A stretch of DNA of 64,000 nucleotides from Hymenobacter frigidus (GTDB lineage: Bacteria > Bacteroidota > Bacteroidia > Cytophagales > Hymenobacteraceae), in assembly GCF_014640435.1 (NCBI RefSeq), contig NZ_BMGY01000023.1:1-64000 (forward strand), given 5' to 3'. Below are positions 26,631 to 34,325 of this stretch, piece after piece. The translations under genes were made by a program, and so were the position numbers. The first letter of the stretch is position 1; each line of letters begins with the position of its first letter. The notes under the pieces were generated by a model, which was given only the letters and a program-made list of their open reading frames with translations, did not search any database and was not told where the DNA came from.

Positions 26631-27512
26631 TTAGCCGCCGAAGAAGAAGGCCGGCACGCCCGCCACGCCCGGCTCCACGGCGAATAGATTGCCGCTGAGC
26701 GGGTATTCTTGCAGCTGCTGCGGCATGAGGCCACTCCGCGCGGTGGTTATGAACAGGGTTTTCAGCCCCGGCCCACCAAAAGCGCACGACGACGTGAAGG
26801 GCGCGGCCACCGACACTACCTGGAGGAGCGCGCCCGTGGCGGGGTCGTAGCGGTGCACGCGGCCGGCACCCCACAGGGCCACCCAGAGCTTGCCTTCGGC
26901 GTCGATGGTCATGCCGTCGGGGCCGCCGCTGCCCTGGGGAATGCGGATGACAACACGCGGGTTGGCAATGTTGCCGGTGGCATCGTCGTAATCGAAGGCC
27001 TGCACGACCAGCGTAGGCGTGTCGATGTAGTACATCGTGGTTTTATCGAGCGACCAGGCCAAGCCGTTGGAATTGGTGATGCGCCGCAGCATGACGTGGG
27101 TGCGGCCATCGGGGTCGTGGCGGTAGAGCATGCCGATATGGGCCCGCCGCCGCAGGTCGAAGGTGCCTACCCAAAACCGGCCGGCCGGGTCACACTTGCC
27201 ATCGTTGAAACGCAGGTATTCGTCCGTGACGGGGTCGACGCAGCGGGTGAGTCGGCCGGTATTCAGGTCGATTTCGTGGATGCCGGTTTGCAGGGCCACC
27301 AGCGCGTGACCGTTGCGCATGGGCACCACCGCGCCGATGCGCTCACCGGTAGGATAGTGCCGGTCCTGACCCGTGGCCGGGTCGAAAACGTGTAGCGCTC
27401 GTCCTTCAATATCGACCCAGCAAAGCCGCGCGGTTTCCGGGTTCCAGAGGGCACTCTCGCCCAGCGCGGCCTGCGCGGCCAGGATGGATTTGGCGTGGAG
27501 GGCGGGTGCCAT
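26631..27512 (-). CDS. SMP-30/gluconolactonase family lactonase
   Basis: A 293-residue six-bladed beta-propeller of the SMP-30/regucalcin family. The metal-binding Glu lies in GESALWNPE (near residue 18), the Asn in NSNGLAWSLD and the Asp in GPDGMTIDAEGKLWVALWG. Such enzymes hydrolyse sugar lactones. Its start abuts the dgoK stop (dgoK ends at 27513), and it closes a cluster with dgoK, dgoD and dgoA, so galactono-1,4-lactone is the likely substrate, giving D-galactonate. This assignment is from context; the family also includes L-rhamnono- and arabinono-lactonases. Confidence 0.87.
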   Translation of the reverse strand: MAPALHAKSILAAQAALGESALWNPETARLCWVDIEGRALHVFDPATGQDRHYPTGERIGAVVPMRNGHALVALQTGIHEIDLNTGRLTRCVDPVTDEYLRFNDGKCDPAGRFWVGTFDLRRRAHIGMLYRHDPDGRTHVMLRRITNSNGLAWSLDKTTMYYIDTPTLVVQAFDYDDATGNIANPRVVIRIPQGSGGPDGMTIDAEGKLWVALWGAGRVHRYDPATGALLQVVSVAAPFTSSCAFGGPGLKTLFITTARSGLMPQQLQEYPLSGNLFAVEPGVAGVPAFFFGG

Positions 27513-28505
27513 TTATATCTTTCCTAAGGTGATGAGCTGCTGTTGGAGTACGGCTACCTGGCCAACTAGGGTCACTTCTTCGGCGGTTTTTGTGCGCACC
27601 GGGCAGTTGCCCGCGATACCCAGCTTTTGCAGCGCGGCTCCGTACAGGGCCAGCAGCGCGGGCTCGCCGGCCAGGGTGATGCTGGCGGGGCGGCGGGCTA
27701 GCAGGTCGTGGCACTCGCTGCCGATGAGCAGGCCGCTTAGGAAGAAGTAATTCTCCCGCTTGCTGGCTTTTTTGAATAAATCATTGGTGCGGACCAGGAA
27801 GGCATTGTGCAGCAGGTTGGCCTGCTGGCTGTGCTCCACCCCTTTTTCGAACCACTGGCGGTTCTGGCCCTCATCCAGCTTGCCGCCTTCTTCCACCGAA
27901 GCGGCCAGAATTCCTTTGGTCGAAAGCAAGGAAAAAATCTCCCCGGTCATGTAGGTTTTCATGGCGATGGCCCGGCCGTGCTGCACCAGCACGTGCTTGG
28001 CGTGCGTGCCGGGATGCAGGAATAGCTGAGGTTCCGCCGTGTTCTCAAACTGGCAACCCACGAGCTGCACCTCTTCGCCGCGCATCACGTCATCGGCGCT
28101 TTTCACGCCCGAAATCAGCAGTATGGAATGCTTGAAATCGGGTTCGGCGGGAATGGTTCTGGTGAGCAAATCTGACCCATCGGTAGCAAAAGGCAGCGGC
28201 AGATACGGCAGCTCCAGCATGCCGATGGTGGACGAGGCCATGCCCGAAATCACGACCGGCACCCCATCCAATGACATTTTTACCGTGGTTTCCAGCTTGG
28301 TCAGCTGCTTCTGGAGGATGCTCCGGTAGAAGGCTACCCGCTGCGCGGGCGGCTGCCCGGCCTGCTGCCAGCGCTCCGCCGTGGCCGCGTTGCCTTCCTT
28401 GGAATGCGTTTCGGCCAGAATCTTCAGCGACTCCCGCTCCACTAGGCGCAGGCGGAAGGCGGAGGTGCCCCAGTCGCAGCTGAGGAAGGTGGTGGTTGGG
28501 TCCAT
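27513..28505 (-). CDS. dgoK: 2-dehydro-3-deoxygalactonokinase
   Basis: A 330-residue sugar acid kinase. It phosphorylates 2-dehydro-3-deoxy-D-galactonate with ATP at C6 in the De Ley-Doudoroff pathway. The N-terminus FLSCDWGTSAFRLRLV is the phosphate-1 loop (DxGTS) typical of DgoK; VISGMASSTIGMLELPY and HPGTHAKHVLVQHG (~residues 160-175) are also characteristic. Length matches the family, near 300-330. The gene lies between dgoD upstream and the lactonase downstream, zero bases from the latter. A palindromic repeat of family A lies between it and dgoD. Confidence 0.92.
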   Translation of the reverse strand: MDPTTTFLSCDWGTSAFRLRLVERESLKILAETHSKEGNAATAERWQQAGQPPAQRVAFYRSILQKQLTKLETTVKMSLDGVPVVISGMASSTIGMLELPYLPLPFATDGSDLLTRTIPAEPDFKHSILLISGVKSADDVMRGEEVQLVGCQFENTAEPQLFLHPGTHAKHVLVQHGRAIAMKTYMTGEIFSLLSTKGILAASVEEGGKLDEGQNRQWFEKGVEHSQQANLLHNAFLVRTNDLFKKASKRENYFFLSGLLIGSECHDLLARRPASITLAGEPALLALYGAALQKLGIAGNCPVRTKTAEEVTLVGQVAVLQQQLITLGKI

Positions 28506-28520
28506 GAGAAAATATTATAA

Positions 28521-28672
28521 ACGTCATGTCGAGCACGAACGTCATGTCGAGCACGAACGTCATGTCGAGCATTCTGCGCATCAAGCAGAGACCGAGACAT
28601 CTCGCGTGCTTCGTTGTGGCGGTTCTGATTACTGCTGCACGCGAGATGTCTCGGCTGCGCTCGACATGACGT
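28521..28672. repeat. Dispersed palindromic repeat A, copy 2, with triplicated end
   Basis: The left end contains three tandem 18-nt units ACGTCATGTCGAGCACGA (28521-28538, 28539-28556, 28557-28574). The inner arms (CGAGACATCTCGCGTGC and GCACGCGAGATGTCTCG) pair. The right end GCGCTCGACATGACGT closes the palindrome and is followed by a T-run. It lies between dgoD and dgoK. Confidence 0.9.
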
Positions 28673-28693
28673 TTTTTTTAATACAGTTAAGGC

Positions 28694-29842
28694 CTACCAC
28701 TCGGCCACGCTGCCGTCCTCATTTCGCCAGATGGGGTTGTGCCAGTTGTGGCCAATGGCGGCGCGGCTCCGCAGATATTCCTCGTTTATCTCAATGCCCA
28801 GGCCCGGCCCGGCGGGGATGTCGCAGTACCCATTCTCGTACTTGAAGACTGATTTATCAACCAGGTAATCGAGCAAATCATTCTCTTTATTATAGTGAAT
28901 GCCCAGGCTTTGCTCCTGGATAAAGGCATTGTGGCAGCTGGCATCTACCTGCAGGCAGGCGGCCAGCGCAATGGGTCCCAGCGGGCAGTGCGGCGCGGCC
29001 GCCACGTCGAACGCCTCGGCCATGCTCATGATTTTCTTGCACTCGGTGATGCCGCCGGCATGCGAGAGGTCGGGCTGGATGATATCGACGTAGCCATCGA
29101 TGAGTAATTGCTTAAAGTCCCAGCGGGAAAACATGCGCTCGCCGGTGGCAATGGGGATGGACGTGTGCCGGGCAATCTCGCGCAGGGCCTCGTTGTTCTG
29201 CGGCAGCACGGGCTCCTCGATGAACATAATCCGATAGGCTTCCAGCTCTTTGGCCAACACCTTGGCCATGGGTTTGTGCACCCGCCCGTGGAAATCAATG
29301 CCAATGTCCAGGCCGGGGCCGCCAGCCGCGCGCACGGCCGCCACGCGGGCCAGCACCGCGTCAATCTTCACGTAGGAATCGACGTAGGCCATTTCGTCGG
29401 TGGCGTTCATTTTGATGGCGGTGAAGCCTTTGGCCGCCATATCGGCGGCCGCCGCGCCCACGTGCTCGGGCCGGTCGCCGCCAATCCAGGAGTAGACCCG
29501 CATTTTGTCGCGCACCGGCCCGCCCAGCAGCTGGTAAACCGGCGCATCGTGGTACTTGCCCTTGATATCCCACAGCGCTTGGTCGATGCCGGCGATGGCC
29601 GACATCAGAATCGGGCCGCCGCGGTAGAAGCCGCCCCGGTACATCACCTGCCAATGGTCTTCGATGTGGAGCGGGTTTTTGCCGATGAGGTTTTCCATGA
29701 GCTCGGTCACGGCGGCGGCCACGGTGGCGGCCTTGCCCTCAATCACCGGCTCGCCCCAGCCGATGAAGCCGCTGTCGGTTTCAATTTTGAGAAACAGCCA
29801 GCGCGGCGGCACCTGAAAGAGTTCGAAGCGGATGATTTTCAT
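28694..29842 (-). CDS. dgoD: D-galactonate dehydratase
   Basis: A 382-residue enolase-superfamily dehydratase, the exact length usual for DgoD. It removes water from D-galactonate to give 2-dehydro-3-deoxy-D-galactonate. The metal ligands are in GIDFHGR (Asp), FIEEPV (Glu) and [11 protein letters not shown] (Glu). The catalytic histidines are in DFHGR and [16 protein letters not shown], and the N-terminal capping domain has the Trp-rich [12 protein letters not shown]. Cytoplasmic, Mg-dependent. Flanked on both sides by family A repeats (28521-28672 and 29876-29971). Close relatives include mannonate/gluconate dehydratases, but the neighbouring dgoK and dgoA support galactonate. Confidence 0.94.
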   Translation of the reverse strand: MKIIRFELFQVPPRWLFLKIETDSGFIGWGEPVIEGKAATVAAAVTELMENLIGKNPLHIEDHWQVMYRGGFYRGGPILMSAIAGIDQALWDIKGKYHDAPVYQLLGGPVRDKMRVYSWIGGDRPEHVGAAAADMAAKGFTAIKMNATDEMAYVDSYVKIDAVLARVAAVRAAGGPGLDIGIDFHGRVHKPMAKVLAKELEAYRIMFIEEPVLPQNNEALREIARHTSIPIATGERMFSRWDFKQLLIDGYVDIIQPDLSHAGGITECKKIMSMAEAFDVAAAPHCPLGPIALAACLQVDASCHNAFIQEQSLGIHYNKENDLLDYLVDKSVFKYENGYCDIPAGPGLGIEINEEYLRSRAAIGHNWHNPIWRNEDGSVAEW

Positions 29843-29875
29843 GGGTGGGTAGGCAAATGAATTTAACTAAACGAA

Positions 29876-29971
29876 CGTCATGCTGAGCGTAGTCGAAGCA
29901 TCTCTACCGCTTTGTTGGGCCGATTGGGTTGCTCCCGAGGTAGAGATGCTTCGACTTCGCTCAGCATGACG
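29876..29971. repeat. Dispersed palindromic repeat A, copy 3
   Basis: Arms of 33 nt (29876-29908, 29939-29971) differ by one base. Outer sequence CGTCATGCTGAGCG, inner end CATCTCTACC. The 30-base loop is not conserved with other copies. It separates dgoA and dgoD. Confidence 0.92.
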
Positions 29972-30002
29972 AGCAAAGGTGGCTGTTCAGTGCCCCTACG
30001 CC

Positions 30003-30629
30003 CTACCCCACCACCTTCCGAAACTGCCGCGCCTTCTCCGAAAGCTGCGCCAGATACGCCTCCGTCACGGCTTGCTTGGTGTCAACCAGCGAGCTGCCCA
30101 GCCCAAAAGCCACGGCCCCGACATCGATAAAGCCCTGAATATTATCCAGCGAAACGCCGCCGGTGGGCATGAGCGGAATGAACGGCAGCGGCCCGGCCAC
30201 GTCCCGGAAATAGCTCGGGCCGACGCCCGAAGCCGGGAATACCTTGATAATGTCGCCGCCGTACTCGTAGGCTTTCAGAATCTCGGTGGCCGTGTACGCG
30301 CCCGGGATGCTCACGGCCCCGTAGCGCTTGGTCATGCGGATGGTGTGCTTGTTGAGCGTGGGCGAGATGATGAACCTGGCCCCGGCCAGCAGCGCGGCGC
30401 GGGCCGATTCGGGGTCGAGCACGGTGCCGGCCCCGACCAGGAAATCGTCGGGCATGGTCCCGGCAATTTCTTCGATGGAGGCCAGCGCCCCGGGCGAGTT
30501 CAGCGTGACTTCCATGGCGCGCACGCCGCCGGCGTGCAGGGCCTGGGCAATGCGGAGCAGGTCTTTGGGATTGGCCCCGCGCACGATGGCGATAACCTTG
30601 TGGGTGAGCAGGTGCGAGAGCGTCTTCAT
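30003..30629 (-). CDS. dgoA: 2-dehydro-3-deoxy-6-phosphogalactonate aldolase (KDPG aldolase family)
   Basis: A 208-residue class I aldolase of the Eda/DgoA family. It cleaves 2-dehydro-3-deoxy-6-phosphogalactonate to pyruvate and glyceraldehyde-3-phosphate. The Schiff-base lysine is K129 in DIIKVFPAS, the general-base glutamate is E40 in AMEVTLNSP, and the phosphate-binding residues are in PTGGVSLDN and GLGSSL. The LNSP form follows DgoA more than Eda. It begins the minus-strand dgo cluster; no transporter or regulator is seen nearby. Eda-type activity on KDPG is possible too. Confidence 0.88.
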   Translation of the reverse strand: MKTLSHLLTHKVIAIVRGANPKDLLRIAQALHAGGVRAMEVTLNSPGALASIEEIAGTMPDDFLVGAGTVLDPESARAALLAGARFIISPTLNKHTIRMTKRYGAVSIPGAYTATEILKAYEYGGDIIKVFPASGVGPSYFRDVAGPLPFIPLMPTGGVSLDNIQGFIDVGAVAFGLGSSLVDTKQAVTEAYLAQLSEKARQFRKVVG

Positions 30630-30733
30630 AGAGAATTCAGGGGGCGGCGCGCATCATTACGGCTTCCCGACAACGTAGAACCGAGAACCCGGGTTAGTCA
30701 GCCTGGCCCGTTTTTTAGCCGCCGCTTGGCATC

Positions 30734-31339
30734 ATGGCATTATTAGTACTGGTCCGGCACGGCGAATCGACGGCCAATCTGGCCAATATCTTCACGGGCT
30801 GGCTCGACGTGGCCCTGAGCCCCGCCGGCGAAGCCGAAGCCCACACGGTGGCCGAGAAGCTGCGCGGCTTTCGTTTCGACGCGGCTTACAGCTCGACCCA
30901 GATTCGGGCCGAGCGCACCCTCGACATTATTGTGGCGCGGCCGGCGTGGGCCACCATCCCCGTACACCACGCCGAGGCGTTGCGCGAGCGCATGTACGGT
31001 GACCTGCAGGGACTCAACAAAACCGAGGTGGCCCTGAAATACGGACAGGCCCAGGTAGATGAGTGGCGGCGCAGCTACACCGTGGCCCCGCCCGGCGGCG
31101 AAAGCCTGCAGCAGACCCAAGCCCGGGCCGTGAAATTCTACGAAGCCGAAATTGCCCCGCAGCTGCGCGCCGGCCACAGTATTCTGGTGGTTGCCCACGG
31201 CAATACGCTGCGCGGCCTGCGCATGTATTTGGAGCACCTTACCCCAGACCAAGTGATGCATCTCGAAATCCTGACCGCCGGCATCTGCGTGTACCGGTTC
31301 GATGAGCAGCTGCGCATTCTGGAGATTCAGAACTTATAG
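30734..31339 (+). CDS. gpmA: 2,3-bisphosphoglycerate-dependent phosphoglycerate mutase
   Basis: A 201-residue histidine phosphatase-superfamily enzyme. It interconverts 3- and 2-phosphoglycerate in glycolysis. The phospho-histidine is H9 in LVRHGES; NIFTGWLDVALSP is the GpmA signature after it. The second catalytic half is LRERMYGDLQGLNK, and the second histidine is in VVAHGNTLRGL. Slightly shorter than E. coli GpmA (250), as in other Bacteroidota forms lacking the C-terminal tail. It is divergent from dgoA; 104 bases separate them, with both promoters between. It would process the triose-phosphate end of the dgo pathway. Confidence 0.9.
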   Translation: MALLVLVRHGESTANLANIFTGWLDVALSPAGEAEAHTVAEKLRGFRFDAAYSSTQIRAERTLDIIVARPAWATIPVHHAEALRERMYGDLQGLNKTEVALKYGQAQVDEWRRSYTVAPPGGESLQQTQARAVKFYEAEIAPQLRAGHSILVVAHGNTLRGLRMYLEHLTPDQVMHLEILTAGICVYRFDEQLRILEIQNL

Positions 31340-31446
31340 CCGCGCCACGGCGGCGAATGGAGCAGGCCGCTGGCAGGCCTGCCCCGTAGTTATCTTGTTT
31401 TCCTCACCAATTGCGGCCGTTACTGCGGGCGCACCACCTCACTCCC

Positions 31447-32766
31447 ATGAGTCCTCAGTTTCTTTTCGCCACCGGCATCGAAAACAGCAACCCCACCATC
31501 CAAAACGGCACCCTGCGCGTGGATGAGCTGGAGAAATGCAACCACTACCAGCTTTGGGAGAAGGATTTTGACTTGGTAGACGAGCTGGGCATCCGGTTTC
31601 TGCGCTACGGACCGCCCATTCACACCACTTTTCTGGGGCCGGATAAGTACGACTGGGCCTTTGCCGACCTCACGTTTCAGGACTTGCTGCGGCGCAACAT
31701 TGCCCCCATCGTCGACCTGTGCCACTTCGGCGTGCCCGACTGGATTGGCAACTTTCAGAACCCCGATTTTCCGGTGCTGTTTGCGCAGTACGCCCGGGCA
31801 TTTGCGCAGCGCTTTCCGTGGGTGCAGCTCTACACGCCGGTGAACGAGATGTTCATCTGCGCGCAGTTTTCGGGGCTTTACGGGTGGTGGAACGAACAGC
31901 TGAGCAGCGACCGGGGCTTCGTGACGGCGCTCAAGCACATTGTAAAAGCCAACGTGCTGGCCATGAAAGCCATTCTGGAAATCCGGCCCGATGCCATCTT
32001 TATTCAGAGCGAGTCATCGGAGTACTTCCATGCCGAAAACCCGGCCGCGATTAAGCCGGCCGAAATTATGAACTCGCGCCGGTTTCTGTCGCTGGACTTG
32101 AACTACGGCCGGCGCGTCGACTCCGAGGTATATGAGTACCTGACCGATAACGGCATGAGCCGCGAGGAATACCATTTTTTTCTGGGCAACAACCTGAAGC
32201 GGCACTGCATTATGGGCAACGACTATTACCAGAGCAATGAGCACCGCGTAGCCCCCGATGGCAGCACTCAGGCCTCAGGTGAAATATTTGGCTATCACAC
32301 CATTACGCACCAGTACTACGAGCGCTACCGCCTGCCCGTGATGCACACCGAAACCAACCTTTGGCAGGGCCCCGGCGGCGGCGAAGCCGTGCATTGGCTC
32401 TGGAAAGAATGGGCCAATGTGCTGCGCGTGCGCAACGACGGCGTGCCCATCGTGGGCTTCACCTGGTACTCCCTCACCGACCAGGTGGACTGGGACACCG
32501 CCCTACGCGAACCCAACAACCGCGTGAATCCGCTGGGCCTCTACGACCTCGACCGCAACATCCGGCCCGTGGGCCTGGCCTACAAGCAGCTCATCGCCGA
32601 CTGGAGCCAGGTGCTGCCCGCCCACAGCATCTGCCTGCAAATGCCCATCGTAATGCCCCAAGACAGCCAGCAGGAATGGGCCCAGAAGCAGAAACAAGAC
32701 GTGAAAACCGCCAGCGCCGACCCGGCCACCGCCGAGGCCAACACGGTTTCGACGGATGCTTCCTGA
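31447..32766 (+). CDS. Glycoside hydrolase family 1-like protein
   Basis: A 439-residue TIM-barrel protein related to GH1 beta-glycosidases. The likely acid/base is E134 in TPVNEMF (the usual T-x-NEP motif) and the nucleophile may be E302 in HTETNLW. WYSLTDQVDWD follows, as in family 1. There is no signal peptide, so it acts inside the cell. NEMF instead of NEP and TETN instead of TENG show it is a distant member. Similar domains sometimes occur fused to dTDP-4-dehydrorhamnose reductase; an unfused rfbD is at 39884. The C-terminal ~30 residues are low complexity (Gln, Lys, Ala, Thr) and run straight into a DUF4197 remnant, so the true C-terminus may be altered. Confidence 0.8.
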   Translation: MSPQFLFATGIENSNPTIQNGTLRVDELEKCNHYQLWEKDFDLVDELGIRFLRYGPPIHTTFLGPDKYDWAFADLTFQDLLRRNIAPIVDLCHFGVPDWIGNFQNPDFPVLFAQYARAFAQRFPWVQLYTPVNEMFICAQFSGLYGWWNEQLSSDRGFVTALKHIVKANVLAMKAILEIRPDAIFIQSESSEYFHAENPAAIKPAEIMNSRRFLSLDLNYGRRVDSEVYEYLTDNGMSREEYHFFLGNNLKRHCIMGNDYYQSNEHRVAPDGSTQASGEIFGYHTITHQYYERYRLPVMHTETNLWQGPGGGEAVHWLWKEWANVLRVRNDGVPIVGFTWYSLTDQVDWDTALREPNNRVNPLGLYDLDRNIRPVGLAYKQLIADWSQVLPAHSICLQMPIVMPQDSQQEWAQKQKQDVKTASADPATAEANTVSTDAS

Positions 32767-33079
32767 AATTTAGCACGGACGCCGCCACGCAGTACCTCAA
32801 GCGCACCACCAATGCCCAGCTCACCACCGCTTTTGCGCCCATCATGCAGCAAAGCCTGGACAAAGTGGGGGCCACGCGCTACTACGCCCAACTGGCCACC
32901 ACTTACAACCACATGCCGCTGGGGAAGTCCGTGCAGGCCGACTGACCCGGTACGCCACCGGCAAGGCCGTGGACGGCTCATTCACGCTCATCGCCCGGGA
33001 AGAAGCCAACATCCGCCAGAACCCGGTGGCGCGCTCCACTGAGTTGCTGCGCCGCGTGTTTGACGGGCGCACCAGCTAG
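32766..33079 (+). pseudogene. DUF4197 gene remnant, 5'-truncated and frameshifted
   Basis: Not an intact gene. The +strand frame from 32766 reads KFSTDAATQYLKRTT, then FAPIMQQSLDKVGATRYY and TYNHMPLGKSVQAD and stops at 32945. In the next frame, from about 32942, it continues as LTRYATGKAVDGSFTLIARE, EANIRQNPVARSTELLRRVF to a stop at 33077-33079. Joined, these match the C-terminal half of DUF4197 proteins; one missing C near GACTGACC explains the shift. The N-terminal half and signal peptide are absent. The fragment begins directly at the end of the GH1-like gene, suggesting a deletion that fused them. Confidence 0.85.
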
Positions 33080-33108
33080 TCACCAGTTCCAATGGCGCGG
33101 GAACGGCG

Positions 33109-33116
33109 TATGTTTG
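33109..33116 (+). promoter_or_regulatory. Candidate -7 element for the MaoC gene
   Basis: TATGTTTG fits the TAnnTTTG consensus and lies 34 bases upstream of the ATG at 33151. That leaves a leader of about 30 bases. No clear -33 element. Confidence 0.45.
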
Positions 33117-33150
33117 CGACCCTTTTTAATTCGCATCTTATCCGCCGTTC

Positions 33151-33624
33151 ATGAGTAAAGTAATTATACATAACCTCGCCGAGCTGGAGGCCTGCGTGGG
33201 CCGGGAACTCGGTGTATCCGAGCTTCACACCATCACGCAGGAGCAAATCAACCAGTTTGCCGCTGCCACCCACGACCACCAGTGGATTCATACCGACCCG
33301 GCCCGGGCCCAGGTGGAGTCGCCGTTTCAGGCCACCATTGCCCACGGCTACCTCACGGTGGCGCTACTGCCCTACCTCTGGCAGCAAATAGTGGCGATTA
33401 AGAACCTGAAAATGCAGGTCAACTACGAAATCGAAAGCCTGCGCTTCAACCAGGCCGTGACCGTGAACAGCCAGGTACGCCTGCGCGCCAGCCTGCTTTC
33501 AGTAGCCAACCTGCGCGGCATCGCCAAAACCCGGGTGGGCGTAACGCTGGAAATTGATAGCGTAAAAAAGCCCGCGTACACGGGCGTAATTACCTTCCTA
33601 TATCATTTCAACGAGCCGGCTTAG
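33151..33624 (+). CDS. MaoC-family (R)-specific enoyl-CoA hydratase
   Basis: A 157-residue hotdog-fold dehydratase. The catalytic hydratase-2 motif is DHQWIHTDPARAQVESPF followed by TIAHGYLTVAL: D of ATHDHQ, H of IHTD and the conserved G of HGYL. It would hydrate trans-2-enoyl-CoA to (R)-3-hydroxyacyl-CoA or act on another acyl thioester. It is a single-gene unit between a DUF4197 remnant and a long hairpin. The nearby aldehyde dehydrogenase does not prove a shared pathway. Confidence 0.9.
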   Translation: MSKVIIHNLAELEACVGRELGVSELHTITQEQINQFAAATHDHQWIHTDPARAQVESPFQATIAHGYLTVALLPYLWQQIVAIKNLKMQVNYEIESLRFNQAVTVNSQVRLRASLLSVANLRGIAKTRVGVTLEIDSVKKPAYTGVITFLYHFNEPA

Positions 33625-33628
33625 TTAT

Positions 33629-33721
33629 CGCACAGAGTTAAAAGCAAGAGGGAAAAGGAGTTTCATGGAGTAAAGTCCTCTCTGTAAAACTCCTTTTTCC
33701 TCTTGCTTTTAACTCTGTGCG
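33629..33721. repeat. Long hairpin, 35-nt arms (family B), also a terminator candidate
   Basis: Arms 33629-33663 and 33687-33721 are complementary with a single mismatch and a 23-base loop. The outer end is CGCACAGAGTTAAAAGCAAG and the inner part is rich in A/G runs. It is AT-richer than family A and shares no core with it. It lies between the convergent MaoC and DUF779 genes. Confidence 0.9.
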
Positions 33722-33742
33722 AAATTGGCTTCAGGCAGTACG

Positions 33743-34138
33743 CTACACCTGCTGCTCCAGGTACTCCTCTCCTTGCTGCACCGGCACCATGTCCTTCGAT
33801 TCCTCCTCGGTGAACAACCGCGAGCGTATCAAAAACCGCACGCCGAGCGGAATTTCCAGCGAAAAGCTGGCCCCCCGACCCTTGGTCACATCTACCGTGA
33901 GCTGGGTGTGCTGCCAATATTCGAACTGGCTGGTGCTCATAAAGAAGTCGCAGCCGTGAATCTGACCCAGCCACACGTCGTTGCCGCCAATGCGGAATTC
34001 GCCCTTGGCGAAGCACATGGGCGAGGAGCCGTCGCAGCAGCCGCCGCTTTGGTGGAACATGAGCGGACCGTTTTCATCGCGCAGCAAATCAATGGTGGCT
34101 TCGGCAGCTTGGGTGACTAAGACGCGGGGCGTGGGCAT
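33743..34138 (-). CDS. DUF779 protein
   Basis: A 131-residue soluble protein with the DUF779 signature GCCDGSSPMCF (around residues 34-44) and VWLGQIHGCDFFMS. Metal binding by the Cys residues is likely but unproven. DUF779 genes typically sit beside acetaldehyde/aldehyde dehydrogenases; here the dehydrogenase is immediately upstream (34326-35858), with a family A repeat between them. The open frame extends to 34279 into the repeat, so the ATG at 34138 (MPTPRVLVTQAAEATI) is the better start. Confidence 0.9.
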   Translation of the reverse strand: MPTPRVLVTQAAEATIDLLRDENGPLMFHQSGGCCDGSSPMCFAKGEFRIGGNDVWLGQIHGCDFFMSTSQFEYWQHTQLTVDVTKGRGASFSLEIPLGVRFLIRSRLFTEEESKDMVPVQQGEEYLEQQV

Positions 34139-34184
34139 GGCGGGTGTGGAAAGTATACAGTTGATTACATGGGCATTAACCAAC

Positions 34185-34287
34185 AGAACGTCATACTGAG
34201 CTTGTCGAAGCATCTCTACCGCATGAGTAACCCAATTAAGGTTACTTCCCCGGTAGAGATGCTTCGGCAAGCTCAGCATGACGTTCT
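34185..34287. repeat. Dispersed palindromic repeat A, copy 4
   Basis: Arms of 36 nt (34185-34220, 34252-34287), with a few mismatches; outer AGAACGTCATACTGAGC. The central part differs from other copies (TTGTCGAAG against TTCGGCAAG). It separates the aldehyde dehydrogenase from the DUF779 gene. Confidence 0.9.
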
Positions 34288-34325
34288 GGTTGGGGCTTAA
34301 CTAAACTACTCTGCAATCCTCAATC

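Noticed and set aside
28521..28574. CRISPR or direct-repeat gene in the 18-nt triplication
   Set aside because: Three abutting copies with no spacers, forming the end of a palindromic element.
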